NCBI GenBank assembly: GCA_902775075.1
Contig: CACYKX010000019.1
Coordinates: 1 to 39,773, forward strand
Direction of reading: 5' to 3'
DNA: 39,773 nt
Source of the DNA: an uncultured Prevotellaceae bacterium
GTDB lineage: Bacteria > Bacteroidota > Bacteroidia > Bacteroidales > Bacteroidaceae
Shown: positions 34,157-39,773 of the stretch, one piece after another
How the letters are laid out: every line of letters starts with the position of its first letter
Numbering within the stretch: the first letter of the stretch is position 1
Program-made: the position numbers and the translations under genes
Notes under the pieces: generated by a model
The model's input: only the letters and a program-made list of their open reading frames with translations
Told to the model about the DNA's origin: nothing
The model's database searches: none

Positions 34157-34236
34157 TCATTTCTCACTACCGCCTACATTATCAAGTTTCTTACATCTGT
34201 GCATCAATACTTTCACTAATTCCTCGCAATCGGAAG
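34157..34236 (-). pseudogene. Truncated 3' copy of the S23 gene (shortest)
   Basis: The minus strand reads SSDCEELVKVLMHRCKKLDN and six more codons before TGA at 34159-34157. The DCEELVKxLxHRCKKLD core matches the C-terminus of the full S23 gene at 34607-35092. Repeat tract lies on both sides. Only the last helix is present, so it is not a functional gene. Confidence 0.7.
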
Positions 34237-34267
34237 ATGTATGATGTTTGATGGATGATGTATGATG
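34235..34267. repeat. Heptamer repeat tract GATGTAT/GATGGAT (2)
   Basis: About five units separate the two partial S23 copies. The tract begins directly at the TAA of the longer copy. Confidence 0.75.
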
Positions 34268-34400
34268 TTATTCCACTCCGTCTAGCTTCTTACATCGATG
34301 CACCAAGATTTTTACCAATTCTTCGCAGTCGTTATAGAGAGAATCATGTTGCTTATCGGTCAGATCTGCCCTGAAAGTTTCAAGTCTCTCTCGCTCGATG
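34268..34400 (-). pseudogene. Truncated 3' copy of the S23 gene (longer)
   Basis: About 43 codons on the minus strand, including LTDKQHDSLYNDCEELVKIL then VHRCKKLDGVE and TAA at 34270-34268. They align without gaps to the C-terminal helices of the full gene downstream of LTDVQYQSLYTDCDELVKVL. The 5' end fades into an 11-bp repeat. It lacks a start codon and the first three helices. Confidence 0.75.
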
Positions 34401-34404
34401 TCCC

Positions 34405-34446
34405 CTAAAGGAGGACTAAAGGAGGACTAAAGGAGGGCTAAAGGAT
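34405..34446. repeat. 11-bp tandem repeat CTAAAGGAGGA
   Basis: Three full units at 34405, 34416 and 34427 (the last ending GGG) and a partial fourth at 34438, at the 5' end of the longer truncated S23 copy. Confidence 0.85.
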
Positions 34447-34606
34447 GGATGATGGATGATGTATGATGGATGATGTTTGATGTAAGATGGCAGAGGGATG
34501 AAGTAATCAGATGTATGATGTTTGATGGATGATGGATGATGTATGATGGATGATGTATGATGGAAGATGTAGGATGTAGGATGGATGATGGATGATGTTT
34601 GATGTA
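34444..34606. repeat. Heptamer repeat tract GATGTAT/GATGGAT (3)
   Basis: About 20 degenerate units run up to the stop codon of the full S23 gene. The minus-strand open frame across them (HHTSSIIHHPSS and so on) is a by-product of the repeat. Confidence 0.85.
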
Positions 34607-35092
34607 TCATTTCTTCTTTCCGTCTTTATCTTCATTTTCATCTATCTTTTTGCAACGATGAGTGAGTACTTTTACAAGTTCGTCACAGTCTGTGTACAGA
34701 CTCTGGTACTGCACGTCAGTGAGGTAGTTGTTGCGATGAAGCAAGTCCAGCCAATAGAGGCTTTCGCGAGCTTCTTTTAAGGCTATGTAAGACTTTGCTT
34801 TGAAGTCTGCTGTACTGATGGCACTTGTAGTTTCAGCGTTGTTGGCACCGATACTCGTGCCACTTCTTAGCAACTGGTTACAGAGGACAGCGACTGCCTG
34901 TAGGTGTACTGGCACTCGCGATGTATGATGGCTGATGTCTGAGGGCTGATGTTGTTTGCTGCCGCGATTATACTTCTGACATCTTACATCATACTTCAGA
35001 CTTGCTTGCTCAAGCAGGTAGTCGTTGAGTTTGATCACTCTGTCGCCAAAGGCGAGGCATTTCGCTTGTATCGCGTCTGCTATGCTACTCAT
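34607..35092 (-). CDS. Four-helix-bundle (S23/TIGR02436) protein with a repeat-encoded insert
   Basis: 161 residues against the usual 115-125. Family marks are the QLLRSGTSIGANNAETTSAI segment (about 72-91), KSYIALKEARESLYWLDLL, and a C-terminal DCDELVKVLTHRCKK helix. The excess is mostly an insert at about residues 38-62 (NRGSKQHQPSDISHHTSRVP), partly encoded by the GATGNNT repeat found in the spacers. The family is named after proteins encoded in 23S rRNA intervening sequences and includes the diversity-generating-element protein Avd; no function is known for most. No reverse transcriptase is present. Repeats start at its stop codon. Confidence 0.8.
   Translation of the reverse strand: MSSIADAIQAKCLAFGDRVIKLNDYLLEQASLKYDVRCQKYNRGSKQHQPSDISHHTSRVPVHLQAVAVLCNQLLRSGTSIGANNAETTSAISTADFKAKSYIALKEARESLYWLDLLHRNNYLTDVQYQSLYTDCDELVKVLTHRCKKIDENEDKDGKKK
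34919..34951 (-). repeat. In-frame heptamer repeat inside the S23 gene
   Basis: The plus strand reads GATGTATGATGGCTGATGTC and continues for two further units. It encodes QPSDISHHTS in the S23 protein and nearly equals the repeat inside the dehydratase gene at 22057-22093. Confidence 0.75.
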
Positions 35093-35292
35093 GTTTGCTC
35101 AGTTTTAAAAAGTGGGCCAACGGAATCTTATTGAACCTTTTCTTATGAGAGAATCCCGTTGGGACTTCACTCCTTATATCTGGGTCGTCAGAGTGACATG
35201 ACAGGGGATGGGAAATCTGCTGCACCGCCTCGTTGTATTGTGTGCTCAGTTTGTCTTGCATTGTTGTTATTTTCTATTTAAGGCGTGATTTC

Positions 35293-35339
35293 AACTGGTG
35301 ACAATTTGTTACCAGTTCAGTTGGTTACGTTTTGTAACC
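35293..35339. other. Two adjacent inverted repeats downstream of an unknown gene
   Basis: A 12-bp near-palindrome (AACTGGTGACAA at 35293-35304 pairing with TTGTTACCAGTT at 35306-35317) is followed by GGTTAC/GTAACC at 35323-35339 with a 5-base loop. They lie just after the stop of the gene at 35353 and may end its transcript, though no U run follows on the minus strand. The rest of the 260-bp spacer shows nothing clear. Confidence 0.4.
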
Positions 35340-35352
35340 GTCTTTTTTTCCA

Positions 35353-35724
35353 TCACTTCTTAAAGTCTTTTCCATCAAACTCTGTCAGCAGTCTGTAGAG
35401 TTGTTCTTTCTTCCATTCCTTGGAGCGGTGCTGGCGGAGAACCTTTCTCAGCTGCCAAACGAAATGACGGTCTTCAATCACTCGTTTGTTTGTACTCTCG
35501 AACATCGACCCCAAATAGACCACTTTCTCCGACTTGATTGTCATCAGTTTATCGTCGAAGGCCCCAGGCGTTCCGAAGAAATCGTTATAAATATCGTCAT
35601 AAAAGAACACATGCAACTCGTCCAGCATCGTGTACGTCTCTACCCGTCCGTTAAACGTGCCCCCGACAATCTTCGTATCGGGCGCCACCTTTGAGAGTTG
35701 CTCTATAAGTTCCTTGGCGGTCAT
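35353..35724 (-). CDS. Uncharacterised small protein
   Basis: 123 residues. It begins MTAKELIEQLSKVAPDTKIV, a start shared by several unassigned small proteins, then has an aromatic/acidic stretch (LHVFFYDDIYNDFFGTPGAF) and a basic helical end (WQLRKVLRQHRSKEWKKEQL). No signal peptide, membrane segment or catalytic motif is seen. It stands alone between repeat-filled spacers, downstream of the wza-like gene, and may have its own promoter. I do not recognise the family. Confidence 0.6.
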   Translation of the reverse strand: MTAKELIEQLSKVAPDTKIVGGTFNGRVETYTMLDELHVFFYDDIYNDFFGTPGAFDDKLMTIKSEKVVYLGSMFESTNKRVIEDRHFVWQLRKVLRQHRSKEWKKEQLYRLLTEFDGKDFKK

Positions 35725-35757
35725 TGCTGTTGATTTTTCGGGTTGAGGGGGTAAATC

Positions 35758-35815
35758 ACTATAGTTGACAGTTGACAGTCGAGAGTCTGGAGTCGAGAGT
35801 CTGGAGTCGAGAGTT
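35758..35815. repeat. GTTGACA and GAGTCTGGAGTCGA tandem repeats
   Basis: Two units of GTTGACA are followed by about three units of a 14-bp repeat (GAGAGTCTGGAGTC) in the spacer between the unknown gene and wza. Confidence 0.75.
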
Positions 35816-35842
35816 CTCTCTTTGAGAGTGTGGCGTTCTTCC

Positions 35843-35878
35843 GGTTTACTGTTTACCGTTTACCGTTTACCGTTTACT
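35843..35878. repeat. Heptamer GTTTACN tract at the 3' end of wza
   Basis: Five units (GTTTACT, then GTTTACC repeated) run into the wza-like stop codon, whose bases belong to the last unit. It is the same repeat as the long tract after fcl at 38080-38191. Confidence 0.85.
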
Positions 35879-36662
35879 TGAGGACCATGTAGAGGAGGGA
35901 GCCGAGGGCGACGGTGATGCTGGCACCACGGACCCAGAGGCGGGTGGTCTGACCCATCTGGCTGTTCTGAGCCTTGGCGGGGTTGGGCTCTACATAGAGG
36001 ATGTCACGCTGCTGCATATAATAATAAGGTGAGTTGAGGAGGTTAGCGTCGGTGAGGTCTAACTGATGGATGTCGTACTCGCCATCGGGGCGCTGGCGGA
36101 GGAGCTTGACATTGGTGCGGGTGCCATAGATGGTGAGGTCGCCGGCTCGCGCCAGGGCCTCAAGGACATTGACCTTGTTGGACTCTATGGTAAAGGAATT
36201 GGGATTTTTCACCTCGCCCATGACGGAGACATAGTAGTTGGTGATATAGACCTTGACGCCATAGTCGGCATCAGAGGTGAAGTAGCTACTAATCTTTTCC
36301 TTGATGAAGGAGGCTGCCTGCTCGATGGTCATGCCCTGGATGTTGAGCTTGCCGACGAGAGGAAAGTCTATATTACCCTCGTTGTCCACCAAGTAGAAAT
36401 GATTGGAAAACGTATATGGATTAATGCGAAGGGTTTTAGTATCCAAGGGCGCCGGTTCAGTGACATTAAATTGTGCAGCAGCCTCACCATTAGCGGAATA
36501 GACAAAGATACGCAGCTCGTCCTTGGGCTTGATGGTCATGTCGTAGGGAGGAATGGAGTCGTTATACCGGAACTCGGCGGAGTTCTGGATATAGGGGACT
36601 TCTTTGTAGGAGCCGCAGGAGAGGAGGAGGAAAGAAAGAAAAAAATAAATTTTACTTTTCAT
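35874..36662 (-). CDS. wza: Wza-like outer-membrane polysaccharide export lipoprotein
   Basis: 262 residues. A lipoprotein signal peptide (FFLSFLLLSCGS, Cys16 as lipid site) is followed by the polysaccharide export domain (about 38-130, IKPKDELRIFVYSANGE) and a SLBB-type domain (about 145-215, VYITNYYVSVMGEVKNPNSF). A C-terminal hydrophobic helix (ASITVALGSLLYMVLK) would cross the outer membrane, as in Wza. It exports the finished polymer. The Wzc-type chain-length/kinase partner that normally follows is absent from the window. Codon and base composition look more GC-rich than in the sugar genes. Confidence 0.88.
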   Translation of the reverse strand: MKSKIYFFLSFLLLSCGSYKEVPYIQNSAEFRYNDSIPPYDMTIKPKDELRIFVYSANGEAAAQFNVTEPAPLDTKTLRINPYTFSNHFYLVDNEGNIDFPLVGKLNIQGMTIEQAASFIKEKISSYFTSDADYGVKVYITNYYVSVMGEVKNPNSFTIESNKVNVLEALARAGDLTIYGTRTNVKLLRQRPDGEYDIHQLDLTDANLLNSPYYYMQQRDILYVEPNPAKAQNSQMGQTTRLWVRGASITVALGSLLYMVLK

Positions 36663-36680
36663 TGAATTTATTTTTTTATT

Positions 36681-36717
36681 TAACGAAAACTAATATTAAC
36701 GATAACGATAACGATAA
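36681..36717. repeat. AACGATAAC repeat downstream of the S23 gene
   Basis: AACGAAAACTAATATTAACG followed by three ACGATA units, ending at the stop codon of the S23 gene at 36719. Same repeat as 37092-37283. Confidence 0.85.
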
Positions 36718-36718
36718 C

Positions 36719-37087
36719 CTACAAATCCTTGCGGATTGTTGTTATTAAACCTGATATTTGTCGTTCTATCTCCATTACATTGTCAAGTAATGATTGATAA
36801 TTTTCGTTAGTTAAATATCCAACATTGTTTGCTATAAGCAATTGAGTTTCTACTTCATAGGCACTACCCAAGGCAGTATCGAGGAAATGAGCAAAGTCTG
36901 CATCAGATGGTCTTGCTGAACCTTCAGCTATATTGCTACTAATGCTAACCACTGCTCGTTGAAGCTGGTCGCAAAGGCCTTTCTTTTCAAACCAAGGCAT
37001 GTCCGAAGTGACTTGGTAAACCTTCGATGCATATGCGACAGCATCTTGCCACACCTTGTAATTGCGAAAGTTGCGTGATTTATTCAT
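36719..37087 (-). CDS. Four-helix-bundle (S23/TIGR02436) protein
   Basis: 122 residues, the standard length. The family pattern is complete: FRNYKVWQDAVAYASKVYQV at the start, GLCDQLQRAVVSISSNIAEG in the second helix, ADFAHFLDTALGSAYEVETQ in the third, and a final helix NVMEIERQISGLITTIRK. It is acidic-amphipathic and soluble, and probably forms small ring-like oligomers as Avd does. The function is unknown. Both ends are flanked by the same AACGATAAC repeat, and a truncated copy of its last helix lies upstream at 37284-37388. Confidence 0.85.
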   Translation of the reverse strand: MNKSRNFRNYKVWQDAVAYASKVYQVTSDMPWFEKKGLCDQLQRAVVSISSNIAEGSARPSDADFAHFLDTALGSAYEVETQLLIANNVGYLTNENYQSLLDNVMEIERQISGLITTIRKDL

Positions 37088-37091
37088 TATT

Positions 37092-37283
37092 CAACGATAA
37101 CGGGTTATTAACGAAAACGATAACGATAACGAAAACTAATATTAACGAAAACGATAACGATAACGAAAACTAATATTAACGAAAACGATAACGATAACGA
37201 AAACGAAAACGATAACGATAACGAAAACTAATATTAACGAAAACGATAACGATAACGAAAACTAATATTAACGAAAACGATAA
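37092..37283. repeat. Long AACGATAAC/AACGAAAAC repeat tract
   Basis: ACGATA and ACGAAA hexamers are arranged in about four higher-order units of roughly 34 bp that share ACTAATATTAACGAAAACG. It runs from just upstream of the S23 start to the stop codon of the truncated S23 copy. Confidence 0.9.
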
Positions 37284-37388
37284 CTATTGGCGCAACGAAC
37301 GGATTAATCCAACAAGTTGCTTTTCAATGTTAAGGATTCCATTATGTAATTCATTATATTGTTCATTATCTGTATAATCTATTTTTGC
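37284..37388 (-). pseudogene. Truncated 3' copy of an S23 gene
   Basis: The minus strand encodes about 34 residues, including YTDNEQYNELHNGILNIEKQ then LVGLIRSLRQ and TAG at 37286-37284. They align with the C-terminal helices of the S23 gene at 36719 (YLTNENYQSLLDNVMEIERQ). The first three helices are missing and an in-frame TAA lies upstream. The repeat tract starts at its stop codon, as for the full gene. Confidence 0.7.
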
Positions 37389-37466
37389 GAACACGAATCT
37401 CACAGATTACACGAATGTGATGCTAATTTGTTAACTGTTAATTGAAATGATGTAAGAAGGAAGAGG

Positions 37467-37778
37467 TTATTTACGTTTCCTTTGCTTATCGAAGAGCTTG
37501 GAGTGGGATCCTAGACGCACGAGACGGATTTCTTTATGCTCGGGGTCTTTCCATATTAGTAAGAAGTCATCCTCGATATGACACTCCATACAGTTTTTAT
37601 ACTGTCCCTTTAGGGGATGTGGTAGGTACTCTGCCGGTACAACACCTTCATACCCAAGGTGTTCAAGGACTTTTTGAAGTTCATTAAGTTTATGTTCATC
37701 GAACTTTACAGCCTTTAAGTCCTTCTTAAACTGAGAGGATTGCTTGAGCGTATAGACGTAACTGGGACTCTGTTCCAT
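37467..37778 (-). CDS. YafQ-family RelE-like mRNA interferase toxin
   Basis: 103 residues. It has the YafQ pattern: basic helix SQFKKDLKAVKFDEHKL, LPHPLKGQYKNCMECHIEDD (H54, H67), the strand FLLIWKD, and the catalytic-type RLGSHSKLF (H92, F96) at the C-terminus. Such toxins cleave mRNA at the ribosome and are neutralised by the antitoxin encoded just upstream (5-bp gap). The order antitoxin-toxin is standard, and both genes should be repressed by their complex. Confidence 0.88.
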   Translation of the reverse strand: MEQSPSYVYTLKQSSQFKKDLKAVKFDEHKLNELQKVLEHLGYEGVVPAEYLPHPLKGQYKNCMECHIEDDFLLIWKDPEHKEIRLVRLGSHSKLFDKQRKRK

Positions 37779-37783
37779 CTTAT

Positions 37784-38029
37784 TCAGAGACTTTTTACGT
37801 AGGCTTTAAAGTTAGCCATGTCTAATGTTTCGAGTTCTTTGTCGCTCTCACATTCTTCAATAGCTGCACGGGTCTCTGCGTTTGGAACGTATTCCCACTC
37901 TGCCTTCTCTGCTTTTGCCTTTCGACGAATAGAGCGCACAAACTTGATGGTCTGGGCCATAAGATTATCATTGCCCATGATGTGACTCATTTCATTGAGT
38001 AGGGATTTCTCTAATGTTATTGTTGTCAT
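37784..38029 (-). CDS. Antitoxin partner of the YafQ-like toxin
   Basis: 81 residues. A short N-terminal strand (TTITLEKSLLNEM) could form a ribbon-helix-helix DNA-binding part. A basic helix (FVRSIRRKAKAEKAEWEYVP) and an acidic C-terminal tail (EECESDKELETLDMANFKAY) would wrap the toxin. It is not a close RelB or DinJ match, so the assignment rests on size and on standing 5 bp before a clear YafQ toxin. A leader motif shared with the dehydratase gene lies 28 bases upstream. Confidence 0.7.
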   Translation of the reverse strand: MTTITLEKSLLNEMSHIMGNDNLMAQTIKFVRSIRRKAKAEKAEWEYVPNAETRAAIEECESDKELETLDMANFKAYVKSL

Positions 38030-38056
38030 ATTCTTTATTTTCTTTATTTTTGTATA

Positions 38057-38069
38057 GGATCGCCGAAGG
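38057..38069 (-). promoter_or_regulatory. Leader motif CCTTNGGCGATCC upstream of the antitoxin gene
   Basis: The minus strand reads CCTTCGGCGATCCTATA followed by an A-rich run to the ATG at 38029. It nearly equals the motif upstream of the dehydratase gene (23028-23040) at almost the same distance from the start. Confidence 0.4.
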
Positions 38070-38079
38070 GTATAAATAT

Positions 38080-38191
38080 GTTTACTGTTTACAGTTTACG
38101 GTTTACGGTTTACGGTTTACGGTTTACAGTTTACTGTTTACTGTTTACAGTTTACGGTTTACTGTTTACAGTTTACGGTTTACCGTTTACG
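38080..38191. repeat. Long heptamer GTTTACN tract at the 3' end of fcl
   Basis: Sixteen consecutive 7-bp units GTTTACG, GTTTACT, GTTTACA or GTTTACC end three bases from the fcl stop codon. The same unit stands at the 3' end of wza. The plus-strand open frame across it is an artefact. Confidence 0.9.
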
Positions 38192-38194
38192 GGG

Positions 38195-39139
38195 TTAGCG
38201 CTCGGCGCGCATGGGGTTGTTGAGGAAGTCGGCGTAGGCTAGTTTGATGCCGTCTTCGAGTTCGGTCTTATAGGTCCAGCCGAGTTGCTTGGCCTTAGAG
38301 ACATCGAGGAGCTTTCGGGGGGTGCCGTTAGGACGGGTGGTGTCCCACTCTATGCGACCGGTATAGCCCACGACTTTTGCCACTAACTCAGTGAGCTGCT
38401 TGATGGTGAGCTCCTTGCCGGTGCCTGCATTGACGGTCTCGTTGCCACTGTAGTTGTTCATCAGGAAGACACAGAGGTTGGCGAGGTCATCGACATAGAG
38501 GAACTCACGCAGGGGACTGCCATCGCCCCAGCAGGTGACGCTCTCTGCCCCACTCTCCTTGGCCTCATGGAAGCGACGGATTAAGGCAGGGAGCACATGG
38601 CTGTGCTCAGGATGATAGTTGTCGTTGGGGCCATAGAGGTTGGTGGGCATGACGGAGATATAGTCGGTGCCATACTGGCGGTTGAGGAACTCGCAATACT
38701 TCAGTCCGCTGATCTTTGCCAGGGCATAGGCCTCGTTGGTCTTCTCCAGCTCACTGGTGAGCAGGCAGCTTTCGGGCATGGGCTGTGGTGCCATGCGGGG
38801 ATAGATGCACGAGGAGCCCAGGAACTCGAGTTTCTTGCAGCCATTCTTCCAGGCGGCATGGATGACGTTCATCTCGAGAATCATGTTGTCGTACATGAAG
38901 TCGGCCAAGGCACTCTGGTTAGCGATGATGCCACCGACCTTGGCGGCAGCGAGGAACACGTATTCGGGTTTCTCTTGGGCAAAGAACTGTTCTACTTGGT
39001 CTTGGCGGGTCAAGTCCAGCTCCTTGTGGGTTCGTGTGATGATATTTGTATAGCCTTGGCGCTGGAGTTCTCTAACAATGGCACTACCTACCATGCCTCT
39101 ATGTCCTGCGACATATATCTTTGAATCTTTTTCCATCAT
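38195..39139 (-). CDS. fcl: GDP-L-fucose synthase (GDP-4-keto-6-deoxymannose epimerase/reductase)
   Basis: 314 residues, the family length. VAGHRGMVGSAIV (from residue 10) is the NADP-binding loop, GSSCIYPRMAPQPMPES carries the catalytic serine near 109, and Y138/K142 form YxxxK (YALAKISG). The segment PTNLYGPNDNYHPEHSHVLP and the C-terminal WTYKTELEDGIKLAYADFLN are also diagnostic. It makes GDP-L-fucose from GDP-4-keto-6-deoxy-D-mannose, the donor for the GT10 enzyme at 5.2-6.2 kb. The partner gmd is not in the window; it is probably upstream beyond the right edge or elsewhere. Confidence 0.95.
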   Translation of the reverse strand: MMEKDSKIYVAGHRGMVGSAIVRELQRQGYTNIITRTHKELDLTRQDQVEQFFAQEKPEYVFLAAAKVGGIIANQSALADFMYDNMILEMNVIHAAWKNGCKKLEFLGSSCIYPRMAPQPMPESCLLTSELEKTNEAYALAKISGLKYCEFLNRQYGTDYISVMPTNLYGPNDNYHPEHSHVLPALIRRFHEAKESGAESVTCWGDGSPLREFLYVDDLANLCVFLMNNYSGNETVNAGTGKELTIKQLTELVAKVVGYTGRIEWDTTRPNGTPRKLLDVSKAKQLGWTYKTELEDGIKLAYADFLNNPMRAER

Positions 39140-39150
39140 AATTTTATTTT

Positions 39151-39196
39151 GAACACGGATTGCTCGGATTGAACGGATTATCTTTTTGTATTGATG
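39151..39196. repeat. Direct repeat flanking the GxxExxY gene (left copy)
   Basis: Begins GAACACGGATTGCTCGGATT and ends TATTGATG. A near-identical copy in the same direction stands at 39729-39773, on the other side of the GxxExxY gene. Confidence 0.8.
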
Positions 39197-39197
39197 A

Positions 39198-39271
39198 CAA
39201 TCTTGGGAAAGATTGCTTTGTTTGAGAACAAAGGTTTTGTTTTTCTAAAGTTCTTATGAAAGCTAGCTTTC
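39198..39271. other. Two back-to-back hairpins and a 14-bp palindrome upstream of fcl
   Basis: CAATCTT/AAGATTG (39198-39215, loop GGGA) is followed without a gap by CTTTGT/ACAAAG (39216-39233). GAAAGCTAGCTTTC at 39258-39271 is a perfect palindrome. Together they sit in the 204-bp leader between the GxxExxY gene and fcl. On the plus strand the second hairpin is followed by a T-rich run, but no plus-strand gene precedes it. Confidence 0.45.
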
Positions 39272-39343
39272 AATACACTTAAGCAAAATAAAACTTATCA
39301 TCAATATAAAAACATCTGTGTATATCCGTAAGATCTGTGTTCG

Positions 39344-39715
39344 CTAAACTACTATTCTTTCTTTTTCTAGTTCATCGGAACATCCGAAATTGTAGAGTAA
39401 ACCCAACTTGTAGCCTGTGGCATGAAGGTAATTGTAAACTTGAGACCGGTGAGCATCGTCTAACGCGCTTACCGCCTTCAGTTCTACAATTATCTTCCCA
39501 TAGCATACGAAGTCTGCTTTGTAAGTTTGTTTTAACTCTACCCCATCGTATGTGATTTTCAATTCCTTTTCACGTTCGTACGGAATGTTGCGCCTTTGGA
39601 ATTCTATTTCCAGTGCTTCCTGATAGACAGCTTCAAGGAAGCCGTGACCGAGCTTATTGTAAACATGGAACGCTGCTCCGTTGATTGCATAAGTAAGGTC
39701 ACTGTATAGCAACAT
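39344..39715 (-). CDS. GxxExxY protein (PDDEXK_3 family)
   Basis: 123 residues, the family length. The name-giving motif is G25-F-L-E28-A-V-Y31 in LGHGFLEAVYQEAL. The nuclease-like core reads YKADFVCYGKIIVELKAVSA with D68 and E78-L-K80, as in PD-(D/E)XK folds. It ends GLLYNFGCSDELEKERIVV, the standard tail. Biological role unknown; such genes are often found near polysaccharide loci and rRNA-type insertions. It is flanked by direct repeats of about 45 bp, and the spacer after its stop again has the ACACAGATCTTACGGAT type of sequence. Confidence 0.88.
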   Translation of the reverse strand: MLLYSDLTYAINGAAFHVYNKLGHGFLEAVYQEALEIEFQRRNIPYEREKELKITYDGVELKQTYKADFVCYGKIIVELKAVSALDDAHRSQVYNYLHATGYKLGLLYNFGCSDELEKERIVV

Positions 39716-39728
39716 ATTTCTTTAATTG

Positions 39729-39773
39729 GAACACGGATGACTCGGATTGAACGGATGATCTTTTATATTGATG
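39729..39773. repeat. Direct repeat flanking the GxxExxY gene (right copy)
   Basis: Begins GAACACGGATGACTCGGATT and reaches the window edge. It matches 39151-39196 at all but a few positions and may continue outside. Confidence 0.8.

Noticed and set aside
34416..34610. Minus-strand frame of His/Ser/Ile-rich sequence
   Set aside because: It is made of the GATGNNT heptamer repeat read in 21-base cycles; no gene-like composition or neighbours.
36066..36665. Plus-strand frame of 199 codons opposite the export lipoprotein gene
   Set aside because: Opposite a gene with a lipobox and export/SLBB domains; the antisense frame is Gly/Asp/Val-rich with no domain.
37092..37283. Repeat tract considered as a CRISPR array
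   Set aside because: Units are short and contiguous with no unique spacers of constant length, and there are no cas genes. The same holds for the other tracts.
34157..37388. S23 genes with partial copies considered as a diversity-generating retroelement (Avd plus template/variable repeats)
   Set aside because: No reverse transcriptase gene is present, and the copies differ throughout rather than mainly at adenines.
38014..38223. Plus-strand frame rich in FTVYGLRFTVYS
   Set aside because: A translation of the GTTTACN heptamer tract, not a protein.

Overview
The window looks like chromosomal DNA of a member of the order Bacteroidales (Bacteroides/Prevotella-like). The reasons are a long capsular/exopolysaccharide operon of the type these bacteria carry, a TAnnTTTG-type promoter candidate, a WbuC-family cupin and NTP_transf_5 proteins, an IS66-type remnant, and four-helix-bundle (S23/TIGR02436) and GxxExxY genes beside short tandem repeats. 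No rRNA, tRNA or marker gene allows a species call. Every gene I accept is on the minus strand, so transcription runs from right (39.7 kb) to left (1).

Region A (about 34.1-39.8 kb) is the upstream end of the locus: a GxxExxY gene, GDP-L-fucose synthase (fcl), a YafQ-type toxin-antitoxin pair, an S23 gene, a Wza-like outer-membrane export lipoprotein, an unknown gene and a second S23 gene. The spacers are full of short tandem repeats of several families, and truncated 3' copies of the S23 genes lie among them.

Region B (about 25.4-34.05 kb) is a compact defence-like block: a PD-(D/E)XK (DUF4365-like) protein whose C-terminus is frameshifted, a large Eco57I/type IIG-like DNA methyltransferase, a small PD-(D/E)XK nuclease, a HEPN-like protein, and a 922-residue fusion of a ParA-like KGGxGR ATPase with a second P-loop ATPase. 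The last four are separated by 2-17 bp. I cannot assign the set to a named system. It sits between the wza-like gene and the sugar genes. It is followed by an 828-bp internally deleted IS66-type element with matching inverted ends, and by two unknown genes, one a membrane-anchored coiled-coil protein.

Region C (about 23.0 kb down to 1) is one nearly unbroken polysaccharide operon. It begins with a dehydratase, aminotransferase and acetyltransferase set for a UDP-4-amino-4,6-dideoxy-HexNAc. An acyl-building module follows: KAS III-like synthase, amino-acid-type adenylation enzyme, GNAT protein, two carrier proteins, a FabG-like reductase and a PIG-L deacetylase. Then come a glycosyltransferase, Wzx flippase, another glycosyltransferase, an LpxD-like acyltransferase, a CBS-nucleotidyltransferase, a Wzy-like polymerase, GT2 and GT10 (fucosyl) transferases, two O-acetyltransferases, a GT4, an ATP-grasp ligase, an NTP_transf_5 protein, a WbuC-like cupin and the start of a further gene. 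The likely product is a fucosylated, Wzx/Wzy-assembled polysaccharide carrying a 4-amino sugar, possibly N-acylated from a carrier protein.

The most notable points are the unassigned defence block, the carrier-protein acylation module, two long G tracts (G9 and G10) in polysaccharide genes that could phase-vary, and S23 cassettes in which tandem repeats start exactly at the stop codon of each full or partial gene copy.
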